Shown in pieces: positions 1 through 5,664 of a stretch of DNA of 9,439 nucleotides. The stretch is from the NCBI GenBank assembly GCA_905479615.1, contig CAJQNH010000215.1:1-9439 (forward strand). The letters run 5' to 3'. The stretch comes from an uncultured Eudoraea sp. Lineage in GTDB: Bacteria > Bacteroidota > Bacteroidia > Flavobacteriales > Flavobacteriaceae. Each line of letters starts with the position of its first letter. The first letter of the stretch is position 1. Both the position numbers and the translations under genes were made by a program. The notes under the pieces are model-generated. The model ran no database searches. It had not been told where the DNA came from and saw nothing but the letters and a program-made list of their open reading frames with translations.

Positions 1-188
1 GCACTTTGAAAAATGGGTTCTACTTCAGTAGGGGTAACTACAGATAAGGAATTAACCTCATCTTCTACACTTGCTATTTCCGATATAAGCTCATAAACCT
101 TGGTATTCGCTATAGCCGAAGTACCCACAATTGAAAGCGCAAGTAATAGCACGGCATACAAAAGTTGCCTTGAGTTTTTTCGGAGCAT
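1..188 (-). CDS. N-terminal part of an exported protein of unknown function (cut by window edge)
   Basis: An open frame starts with ATG at 186-188, reads leftward without a stop, and runs off the window (62 codons plus two bases). An in-frame TAA lies two codons upstream of the ATG, so this is the first possible ATG. The translation begins MLRKNSRQLLYAVLLLALSI and continues to a possible signal-peptidase I site after TSAIA (roughly residues 23-27): a positively charged start, a hydrophobic core of about 13 residues, then a small-residue cleavage motif. The visible mature part is short and acidic (for example VEDEVNSL) and matches no family I recognise. It points away from the dehydrogenase gene, so it belongs to a separate transcription unit. 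Coding is supported mainly by the good signal peptide; the function is unknown. Confidence 0.62.
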   Translation of the reverse strand, partial: MLRKNSRQLLYAVLLLALSIVGTSAIANTKVYELISEIASVEDEVNSLSVVTPTEVEPIFQS

Positions 189-274
189 AGGTTAATTCGT
201 GTTATGGCAAGAATATGCGTGATTTGGGATCAGTATATTCTACAGCGTAATTATTTAAACTTATAATTTCTCTT

Positions 275-282
275 TATCTTTA
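275..282 (+). promoter_or_regulatory. Weak candidate -7 box for the dehydrogenase/cytochrome pair
   Basis: TATCTTTA matches the Bacteroidota -7 consensus TAnnTTTG except at the last base, and lies 45 bases before the dehydrogenase ATG. No convincing TTG-type -33 element is present about 20 bases upstream, so the assignment is tentative. The rest of the 189-327 gap shows no gene or other clear site. Confidence 0.25.
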
Positions 283-327
283 GGCTGCAAAAGGCCTACT
301 TTAGTTATTTATTTTTAACGCTCAAAT

Positions 328-1449
328 ATGAAAAATAGTATCAAAGTCCTGTATTTATTCGTTGTAATGACCAACTTGTCTTGTGGACAAAAAGCAGATA
401 ATGGCGTAAATACACCCAGTGAAACCACCTTTACCGCTGAATTAATAGTTGATGGGCTCCAAGTTCCATGGGGAATGGTGTTTTTGCCTGATGGCAGTAT
501 GTTAATTTCCGAAAAATCTGGTGAACTTATTCTCTTTAAAGATGGTCAAAAATCAACCATAACAAATGGCCCTGCAGTCTATAACAGAGGGCAAGGCGGT
601 TTATTGGACATAGAACTTCATCCGGATTATGAAAATACTGGCTGGATTTACTTTTCCTTTGCCTCTGAAGAAGGAGAAGACAAAGGTGGAAATACCGCTG
701 TTATGCGTGCTAAATTAATTGGTAACTCATTAACAAACAATGAGATACTCTATAAAGCTTCACCTAATACTACAAAGGGTCAGCATTTCGGATCCAGAAT
801 GGAATTTGACGATCAAGGTTATTTGTATTTTTCCATAGGGGAACGCGGGGAACGCGATATAAATCCTCAGGATATCACGCGGGATTGTGGTAAGATCTAC
901 CGAATTTATGATGATGGAAGAATCCCTGAGGATAATCCATTTTTTAATGAATCAAATGCCAAAAAAGCTATTTATACTTATGGAAACAGAAACCCTCAAG
1001 GCATGGTTAAACATCCTGAAACAGGAGCCATATGGATCCATGAACACGGACCACAGGGTGGGGACGAAATAAATATTGTAAAAAAAGGAGCCAACTATGG
1101 CTGGCCGGTAATTACCTATGGCATTAATTATAGTGGTACTCCAATAACAGATATAACTGAGATGGAAGGAATGGAACAGCCCATTCATTATTGGGTTCCT
1201 TCTATTGCACCAAGTGGAATGACATTTGTAACTTCAGATAAATATCCCGCCTGGAAAGGTAATTTGCTAGTTGGGTCTCTTGCTTTTCAATATCTCGAAC
1301 GTCTCGAATTAAATGGAAATGAAGTGACTTATCGCGAGAAACTTATGGAGGATATTGGCAGGGTCAGGAATGTTCGCCAAGGCCCGGATGGCTTTATTTA
1401 TGTTGCCGTTGAAGGAAAAGGTATTTACAAATTGGTTCCACTGCAATAA
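328..1449 (+). CDS. PQQ-dependent sugar dehydrogenase-like lipoprotein (GSDH/Yli family)
   Basis: This is a predicted six-bladed beta-propeller oxidoreductase of the soluble aldose/glucose dehydrogenase family (GSDH), expected to oxidise sugars with PQQ outside the cytoplasm. The 373-residue protein starts with a lipoprotein signal peptide: a hydrophobic segment at residues 5-15, then the lipobox NLSC with Cys19. Family signatures run in order: GLQVPWGMVFLPDG (43-56), GQHFGSR with the likely catalytic-base His153 (151-157), NRNPQGM (220-226), HEHGPQGGDEIN (238-249), NYGWP (256-260), and the Arg-rich GRVRNVRQGPDG (344-355) typical of PQQ and active-site contacts. The length fits the smaller Yli-type members. 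The start is the first ATG and gives the complete signal peptide; no Shine-Dalgarno is visible. The cytochrome gene follows after 45 bases, suggesting co-transcription and electron transfer to that protein. The substrate cannot be told, and nothing in the window makes PQQ. Family assignment is firm; the in vivo role is inferred. Confidence 0.9.
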   Translation: MKNSIKVLYLFVVMTNLSCGQKADNGVNTPSETTFTAELIVDGLQVPWGMVFLPDGSMLISEKSGELILFKDGQKSTITNGPAVYNRGQGGLLDIELHPDYENTGWIYFSFASEEGEDKGGNTAVMRAKLIGNSLTNNEILYKASPNTTKGQHFGSRMEFDDQGYLYFSIGERGERDINPQDITRDCGKIYRIYDDGRIPEDNPFFNESNAKKAIYTYGNRNPQGMVKHPETGAIWIHEHGPQGGDEINIVKKGANYGWPVITYGINYSGTPITDITEMEGMEQPIHYWVPSIAPSGMTFVTSDKYPAWKGNLLVGSLAFQYLERLELNGNEVTYREKLMEDIGRVRNVRQGPDGFIYVAVEGKGIYKLVPLQ

Positions 1450-1494
1450 CAACCAATCTGCATTTATATCAGTATCTCCTTAATTTACTATCAA

Positions 1495-1896
1495 ATGAAA
1501 TTTATTATTTGCAGTTATCTCCTGATTGTTTCAGGTGTGACATATTTCTTAATTCAGGACAAAGAGTTGAAAGAGAGCATTCAAAGAGGTAAAGATATCT
1601 ATACCGACTTTTGTATTACCTGTCATCAAGAAACCGGAGAAGGTGTAGAGAATACCTTTCCACCTCTGGCCAAATCGGATTATTTAATGAATAACAGAGA
1701 AGCAAGCATTAAAGGAGTAAAGTACGGTCAGCGGGGTGAGCTTATAGTTAATGGTGTTACCTACAACAATACCATGATGCCTCTGGGCCTGGAAAACGAA
1801 GAAATTGTCGATGTAATGAATTATGTGCTTAATTCCTGGGGGAATTCAGGTGCAAAAATGGTCACTATTGAAGAAGTAACTACTATTTTAAAATAG
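1495..1896 (+). CDS. Small single-haem c-type cytochrome
   Basis: This is a class I cytochrome c domain of 133 residues with one haem-binding motif, CITCH (Cys40, Cys43, His44). A probable axial methionine lies in TMMPLG (Met94 or Met95), followed by the C-terminal helix EEIVDVMNYVLNSWG (102-116), a typical cytochrome c ending. Residues 2-20 are hydrophobic and would act as a Sec signal or an uncleaved membrane anchor; I see no clear AxA cleavage site, so an anchor is plausible. The domain begins at the helix ESIQRGKDIYTDFC. It sits 45 bases behind the PQQ dehydrogenase-like gene on the same strand. PQQ dehydrogenases commonly pass electrons to such cytochromes, so the two probably form an operon and a redox pair; the partnership is inferred from position. 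The gene ends in an AT-rich palindrome and abuts the convergent murQ gene. Confidence 0.88.
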   Translation: MKFIICSYLLIVSGVTYFLIQDKELKESIQRGKDIYTDFCITCHQETGEGVENTFPPLAKSDYLMNNREASIKGVKYGQRGELIVNGVTYNNTMMPLGLENEEIVDVMNYVLNSWGNSGAKMVTIEEVTTILK

Positions 1897-1906
1897 TATT
1901 ATTTTT
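1881..1906 (+). terminator. Candidate intrinsic terminator: perfect AT palindrome over the cytochrome stop codon plus T-tract
   Basis: Bases 1881-1898 form a perfect 18-base palindrome (TACTATTTTAAAATAGTA) that contains the cytochrome stop codon at 1894-1896. On the plus strand it is followed by TTATTTTTT (1898-1906). It could fold as a stem of about 7 pairs with a TTAA loop. The stem has only one G-C pair per arm, so it would be weak. The T-tract favours termination of the plus-strand transcript, and the T-tract region lies inside the 3' end of murQ. On the minus strand no T-tract follows. Confidence 0.4.
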
Positions 1907-2714
1907 TAAGCGCGTCCAGTGCTTTTTTAACTGAGCCGTATTGGCTGAGGGCCTTTTGTGCCTCTTCATAATTCAAGTTTAAACCCTCCATGAGATAACG
2001 GGTGCCCCTATCCACTAATTTATTATTGCTGAGTTGCATATTTACCATCTTATTACCCTTTACCCTGCCTACTCTGATCATTAATGCAGTACTAATCATG
2101 TTCAAGGCAAGTTTCTGAGAAGTGCCACTTTTCATCCGAGTACTCCCTGTAACAAATTCAGGTCCTACGTTGATTTCTATTGGGATATCCGATAAAGTTG
2201 CCAACGGTGATCCAGGATTGTTCGTAATCCCGGCCGTTATTACACCATGTTTTTTTGCATCCGTAATACCCCCAAGCACATAAGGCGTTGTACCTGAAGC
2301 TGCAATACCTACGAGAACATCTTTTTCGGAAATATCGTAAGATTTAAGATCTAACCAGGCCTGCTTGGTATCGTCTTCGGCAAATTCCACTGCTTTTCTA
2401 ATGGCAGAATCTCCTCCGGCAATTAAGCCTATTACCTTGTCATGAGGCATCCCATAGGTTGGAGGGATTTCTGAAGCATCTAAAATACCTAAACGCCCGC
2501 TTGTTCCTGCTCCTATATAGAATAAGCGACCTCCCTGGTAAAAACGCTCTTCAAGGGCATCAACAAGTCTAGAAAGCTGAGGAATTGCCATTTTTACTGC
2601 CTCTGCCACTTTCTGATCTTCATTGTTGATGTTCTCCAGAATAGATTGGGTACTCATAAGTTCCAAATCTGTATAATCTGAGGGTGTTTCCGTAATTTTA
2701 ATATAATCCGACAT
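1899..2714 (-). CDS. murQ: N-acetylmuramic acid 6-phosphate etherase MurQ
   Basis: MurQ cleaves the D-lactyl ether of MurNAc-6-phosphate in the cytoplasm, giving GlcNAc-6-phosphate and D-lactate, the step that commits cell-wall muramic acid to amino-sugar catabolism. The 271-residue protein carries the SIS-fold hallmarks: GGRLFYIGAGTSGRLGILDA (61-80), then SEIPPTYG with Glu82, then EFAEDD with Glu113. By alignment with the E. coli enzyme these two are the catalytic Glu83 and Glu114. GIAASGTTPYV (136-146) and GSTRMKSGTSQKLALNM (190-206) follow, the latter in the MurQ signature region. It is about 27 residues shorter than E. coli MurQ, with the difference in the C-terminal helical part; catalytic regions are intact. 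It starts one base after the DeoR gene stop (TAATATG), so the two are almost surely co-transcribed and translationally coupled. Identification is very secure. Confidence 0.97.
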   Translation of the reverse strand: MSDYIKITETPSDYTDLELMSTQSILENINNEDQKVAEAVKMAIPQLSRLVDALEERFYQGGRLFYIGAGTSGRLGILDASEIPPTYGMPHDKVIGLIAGGDSAIRKAVEFAEDDTKQAWLDLKSYDISEKDVLVGIAASGTTPYVLGGITDAKKHGVITAGITNNPGSPLATLSDIPIEINVGPEFVTGSTRMKSGTSQKLALNMISTALMIRVGRVKGNKMVNMQLSNNKLVDRGTRYLMEGLNLNYEEAQKALSQYGSVKKALDALKK

Positions 2715-2715
2715 A

Positions 2716-3465
2716 TTAAAGAATGTGAATATCCTGGTTTCTGTAGAGGTTAAGAAGGTTATTATCTGGTGCTAATTCAGTAATCATTGTGTTAATGGAG
2801 TTAATATCACAAGTTTTATATTGATGCTGTGAATTTAGCTTTTCAGATATGCACAAAAGTACCGATTTTTTAGACGCGTTGATAACGGCCTTCTTCATCT
2901 GAACAATTTCCCAATCAAACTCGGTTAAGCCGTGAATTGCATCAACATAACCAGTTCCTATAAAACTGTAGTCAAATCTGATTTCTGATAATTGATGGAT
3001 GGTATAAGCGCCAATAGATATTTGAGCATCTCTGGAAATTTCTCCTCCAATAAAAATTACTTTAATATCAGGATGGGATAGCAATTGCCAGGCCACAGGT
3101 AGACTTAGTGTAAAACAAGTTAGCTTAAGTTGTGGAGGAATTAAGCGAACAAGTTCCAGGCATGTTGTACCCCCATCAATGAATATTACGCTTCCTTCAC
3201 GGATAAGACCAATTGCCTTTTGAGCAATAGTTATCTTTTCCTCAAGGGCATAAATGTTTGCATTGCTACTAGCCAAGCCAGTAAAGCCCAGAGATATTGC
3301 ACCGCCATGCACTTTCCGTAATTTATTCACGGCATCCAGTTCTTTTACATCCCTTCTTGCAGTATCTATAGATACATTTAGTTTCTCTGCTATATCTGTT
3401 AACAATATGCGATTATGAAGCTCTACTTCATTTAATATGGCCAGCTGACGCTCTTCCTTTAACAT
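2716..3465 (-). CDS. DeoR/GlpR-family transcriptional regulator of the amino-sugar/MurNAc operons
   Basis: This is a 249-residue repressor-type protein. Residues 1-57 form the DeoR winged helix-turn-helix (LLTDIAEKLNVSIDTARRD at 21-39, wing KVHGGA at 51-56). The rest is the DeoR sugar-phosphate sensor domain: FIDGGTTCLEL (95-105), the IGGE motif (139-142), then FIGTGYVDAIHGLTEFDWE (168-186) and KKAVINASKK (191-200). Family members sense phosphorylated sugars, so MurNAc-6-P, GlcNAc-6-P or GlcN-6-P are the natural candidates here. The frame can be extended upstream to a TTG at 3493-3495, but that codon lies inside the -7 promoter box. The ATG at 3463-3465 is preceded by TAGGA about 8 bases upstream and begins the canonical MLKEERQLAILN start, so it is chosen. 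It lies in an operon with murQ and divergent from the NagB fusion, implying control of both. The target sites are inferred. Confidence 0.9.
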   Translation of the reverse strand: MLKEERQLAILNEVELHNRILLTDIAEKLNVSIDTARRDVKELDAVNKLRKVHGGAISLGFTGLASSNANIYALEEKITIAQKAIGLIREGSVIFIDGGTTCLELVRLIPPQLKLTCFTLSLPVAWQLLSHPDIKVIFIGGEISRDAQISIGAYTIHQLSEIRFDYSFIGTGYVDAIHGLTEFDWEIVQMKKAVINASKKSVLLCISEKLNSQHQYKTCDINSINTMITELAPDNNLLNLYRNQDIHIL

Positions 3466-3492
3466 AAAACGAATCCTATTAATTACTACTTG

Positions 3493-3500
3493 CAAAGATA
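3493..3500 (-). promoter_or_regulatory. Bacteroidota -7 box driving the regulator-murQ operon
   Basis: On the minus strand the sequence is TATCTTTG, a full match to TAnnTTTG. The expected transcription start about 7 bases further (near 3486) leaves a leader of roughly 20 bases before the ATG at 3465. No good -33 TTG is seen, so the promoter may be weak or factor-assisted. The same octamer occurs as the -7 box of the divergent operon. Confidence 0.6.
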
Positions 3501-3521
3501 ATCAAATAATTTAACTTGCCG

Positions 3522-3575
3522 TTTTTTACAGTTTTTATGTTTATAATTATGTTTTAAAGCATTTATTTGCATTTT
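3522..3575. other. Phased T-tracts between the divergent promoters (possible intrinsic DNA bend)
   Basis: T-runs begin at 3522 (6 T), 3532 (5 T), 3552 (4 T), 3562 (3 T) and 3572 (4 T), all spaced by multiples of 10 bases, close to the helical repeat. Such phasing is known to produce static curvature. The region is AT-rich overall, so some phasing could be chance. Confidence 0.35.
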
Positions 3576-3586
3576 ATATTGCAAAT
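3565..3586. promoter_or_regulatory. Candidate operator: 7-base inverted repeat ATTTGCA-N8-TGCAAAT
   Basis: ATTTGCA (3565-3571) and TGCAAAT (3580-3586) form a perfect inverted repeat with an 8-base AT-only spacer. The half-site centres are 15 bases apart, so a dimer would see them on roughly one to two faces of the helix. The repeat lies about 26 bases upstream of the rightward -7 box, around position -40 to -60 relative to the predicted start. It is the clearest dyad in the control region and a plausible site for the adjacent DeoR-type regulator; binding is inferred from position only. Confidence 0.42.
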
Positions 3587-3611
3587 TACTGCATGTATTG
3601 ATTTATTTATC

Positions 3612-3619
3612 TATCTTTG
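3612..3619 (+). promoter_or_regulatory. Bacteroidota -7 box driving the rightward recycling operon
   Basis: TATCTTTG fully matches TAnnTTTG, 31 bases before the ATG at 3651. Transcription would begin near 3626. A TACTG at 3587-3591 with a 20-base spacer is the best, but poor, -33 candidate. A TTG at 3567 that would extend the downstream open frame lies upstream of this box, so it cannot be a start codon on a transcript made from here. Confidence 0.62.
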
Positions 3620-3628
3620 CATCAAAGA
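3614..3628. promoter_or_regulatory. Small palindrome TCTTTG-CAT-CAAAGA overlapping the -7 box
   Basis: Two 6-base arms (3614-3619 and 3623-3628) are perfectly inverted around CAT. The left arm is most of the -7 box, and the right arm covers the predicted transcription start. A protein bound here would block the promoter. It may be a second operator, or a chance dyad created by the promoter consensus. Confidence 0.28.
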
Positions 3629-3650
3629 ATCAAAAATCCAAGCAGTTAAG

Positions 3651-5597
3651 ATGGCACGAACACTTACAAAACCAAGCGCAATGAACTTTCCAACCGACGA
3701 AGAATCGCGGAAATTTGAAAAAATTAATACCTTAATTCATGAAAGCTCTGAACAGGCATCCTTTTTTGTTGCCAACGAGATTGCAGAACTGATTAGACAG
3801 CGACAAAAGCTGGGGAAAAATGTAGTACTTGGATTAGCGACAGGTTCCTCTCCTACCAAGATGTATGAATTTCTTGTGAAATTTCATAAAGAAGAGGGCC
3901 TGAGTTTTAAAAACGTGATCACATTCAACCTGGATGAATACTTCCCGATGGAATCCGATTCTATTCATAGCTATGTGCGCTTTATGAATGAACATTTATT
4001 TGATCATATCGATATCAAAAAAAGTAATATCAACATCCCGGATGGCACCTTAGATAAGGAAGATGTTCGGGATTTCTGTGTTAACTATGAGAAAAAAATT
4101 ATGGATGCTGGTGGTATTGACATCCAAATTCTTGGGATTGGCCGTACGGGTCACATAGGTTTTAATGAACCGGGTTCTTCCCTGAATAGTAAAACAAGAA
4201 TCGTTAGACTTGACAGAGTTACGCGACTAGATGCGGCAAGCGATTTTTTTGGTTTGGAAAATGTTCCTATAAAAGCAATTACCATGGGTGTTGGCTCAAT
4301 TATGGCAGCAAAGCGCATAATTTTGATGGCTTGGGGAGAAGGAAAAGCAAATGTTATAAGTCAAGCTGTTGAAGGACCAATAAGAGAATCTGTTCCGGCA
4401 ACTTTTCTTCAACATCATGACGCATGCGATTTCATAGTTGACCATGCAGCGGCTTCTTCACTTACAAGGATAAGCACACCATGGCTGGTAAGCGAGTGTG
4501 ATTGGAATGAGAAGCTAATTAAAGGGGCAACCATCTGGCTTTCTGAAAAACTCAATAAAGCAATCCTAAAATTAACCAATGAAGACTATAATGAGTATGG
4601 AATGGGGAATTTAGTTGCTGAAATAGGATCTGCAGAACATATTAACCTAATTGTTTTCAATCAACTACAGAAAACTATTACAGGCTGGCCCGGTGGTAAA
4701 CCAAATGCCGATGATAGCCAAAGACCGGAAAGAAAAGATCCCTATCCGAAAACTTCACTGATTTTTAGCCCCCATCCGGATGATGATGTCATTTCCATGG
4801 GAGGCACACTATTAAGGTTAGTGGATCAGGGTCATGAAGTTCATGTAGCCTACCAGACTTCAGGTAATATAGCCGTTTTTGATGATGAAGTAATCCGCTT
4901 TCTCGATTTCGCAACGGATGTGGAACAAGATAATGAGACCCTGTCCGAGCAGGTTAAAGAAGTGAGGGCGTTTCTTAAAAACAAGAGGCCCGGCCAGGTA
5001 GACAGTCCGGAGATTCAGAAATTTAAAGGCCTGATTAGAAAAGGAGAAGCGCTTGCTGCATGCAGATACTGCGGCGTAAATGAAAAAAATGCCCACTTCC
5101 AAAACCTTCCTTTTTATGAAACAGGAACGGTTAAAAAGAAACCTTATTCTGAAGAAGATGTTCAGATAACATATGATTTGCTGAACAAAGTAAAACCCCA
5201 CCAAATATTTGCAGCAGGAGATCTTTCTGATCCACATGGTACTCACCGTGTATGTCTACAGATTATTTACAGCGCCTTAGACAGATTCGTAGAGGAAAAA
5301 GCAGAATGGATAAATGATTGCTATGTTTGGCTTTATAGAGGCGCATGGCAGGAATGGGATATTGCAGACATGGAAATGACCGTACCTATTGGCCCAATGG
5401 AAATGGAACGAAAAAAGAGTGCAATTTTTAAGCATCAATCCCAAAAAGACAGTGCTATGTTCCCCGGTAACGATCAAAGGGAATTCTGGCAAAGAGCCGA
5501 ACAGCGCAATACAAAAACCGCCAAAAAGTACAATGCCCTGGGGATGGCAGAATATGAGGCCATGGAGGGATTTGTAAGTTATAAATTCAATTTATAA
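3651..5597 (+). CDS. nagB: Glucosamine-6-phosphate deaminase-like protein fused to a PIG-L/LmbE deacetylase domain
   Basis: This is a 648-residue two-domain cytoplasmic protein. Residues about 25-285 are a NagB-type isomerase/deaminase domain (GlcN-6-P to fructose-6-P plus ammonia in E. coli NagB): GLATGSSPTKMY (61-72), FNLDEY with Asp95 (E. coli Asp72), GIGRTGHIGFNEPGSSL (162-178) with His168 and Glu173 (His143 and Glu148), and Lys232 (phosphate-binding Lys208). Thr166 replaces the relay residue Asp141 of E. coli. Residues about 365-565 are a PIG-L/LmbE domain: SPHPDDDVISMGG (373-385) supplies zinc ligands His375 and Asp378, and SDPHGTH (526-532) the third histidine, likely His532. PIG-L enzymes de-N-acetylate GlcNAc conjugates, so a combined GlcNAc-6-P deacetylase/deaminase is an attractive inference. 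The fusion is known in Bacteroidota, though I recall it annotated only as deaminase-like. The start is the ATG at 3651; the 28-residue extension from a TTG at 3567 would precede the promoter. Confidence 0.88.
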   Translation: MARTLTKPSAMNFPTDEESRKFEKINTLIHESSEQASFFVANEIAELIRQRQKLGKNVVLGLATGSSPTKMYEFLVKFHKEEGLSFKNVITFNLDEYFPMESDSIHSYVRFMNEHLFDHIDIKKSNINIPDGTLDKEDVRDFCVNYEKKIMDAGGIDIQILGIGRTGHIGFNEPGSSLNSKTRIVRLDRVTRLDAASDFFGLENVPIKAITMGVGSIMAAKRIILMAWGEGKANVISQAVEGPIRESVPATFLQHHDACDFIVDHAAASSLTRISTPWLVSECDWNEKLIKGATIWLSEKLNKAILKLTNEDYNEYGMGNLVAEIGSAEHINLIVFNQLQKTITGWPGGKPNADDSQRPERKDPYPKTSLIFSPHPDDDVISMGGTLLRLVDQGHEVHVAYQTSGNIAVFDDEVIRFLDFATDVEQDNETLSEQVKEVRAFLKNKRPGQVDSPEIQKFKGLIRKGEALAACRYCGVNEKNAHFQNLPFYETGTVKKKPYSEEDVQITYDLLNKVKPHQIFAAGDLSDPHGTHRVCLQIIYSALDRFVEEKAEWINDCYVWLYRGAWQEWDIADMEMTVPIGPMEMERKKSAIFKHQSQKDSAMFPGNDQREFWQRAEQRNTKTAKKYNALGMAEYEAMEGFVSYKFNL

Positions 5598-5664
5598 TCT
5601 CAGGCTTAATCAACCCTGTTTCTGTAAATCAATTATGGCAGAGGCAGGGAATTACACGCAATTG

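Noticed and set aside
208..215. Minus-strand TATTCTTG as a -7 box for the partial gene at the left edge.
   Set aside because: One mismatch in the core TTTG and no -33 element; chance matches are common in AT-rich DNA.
281..298. Short inverted repeat TAGGC-N8-GCCTA followed by T-rich sequence in the leader of the dehydrogenase gene, considered as an attenuator.
   Set aside because: The stem is only 5 pairs with an 8-base loop and the following T-run is interrupted; too weak to call.
952..1188. Antisense open frame inside the dehydrogenase gene.
   Set aside because: It is a shadow of a gene whose family motifs span the same region; its own product has no signal, domain or plausible start context.
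1899..2714. MurQ as a truncated pseudogene because it is shorter than the E. coli enzyme.
   Set aside because: Both catalytic glutamates and all signature motifs are present, and the shortening is confined to the C-terminal helical region.
4620..4760. Possible frameshift or gene boundary between the NagB and PIG-L domains (two separate genes).
   Set aside because: The frame is continuous through the linker with no stop codon and no new start context, and the fused architecture is known from Bacteroidota.
4860..5246. Cys/Phe-rich minus-strand open frame of 128 codons within the PIG-L part of the fusion gene.
   Set aside because: It lies fully inside a conserved coding domain on the other strand, and its composition is that of a reverse-frame artefact.
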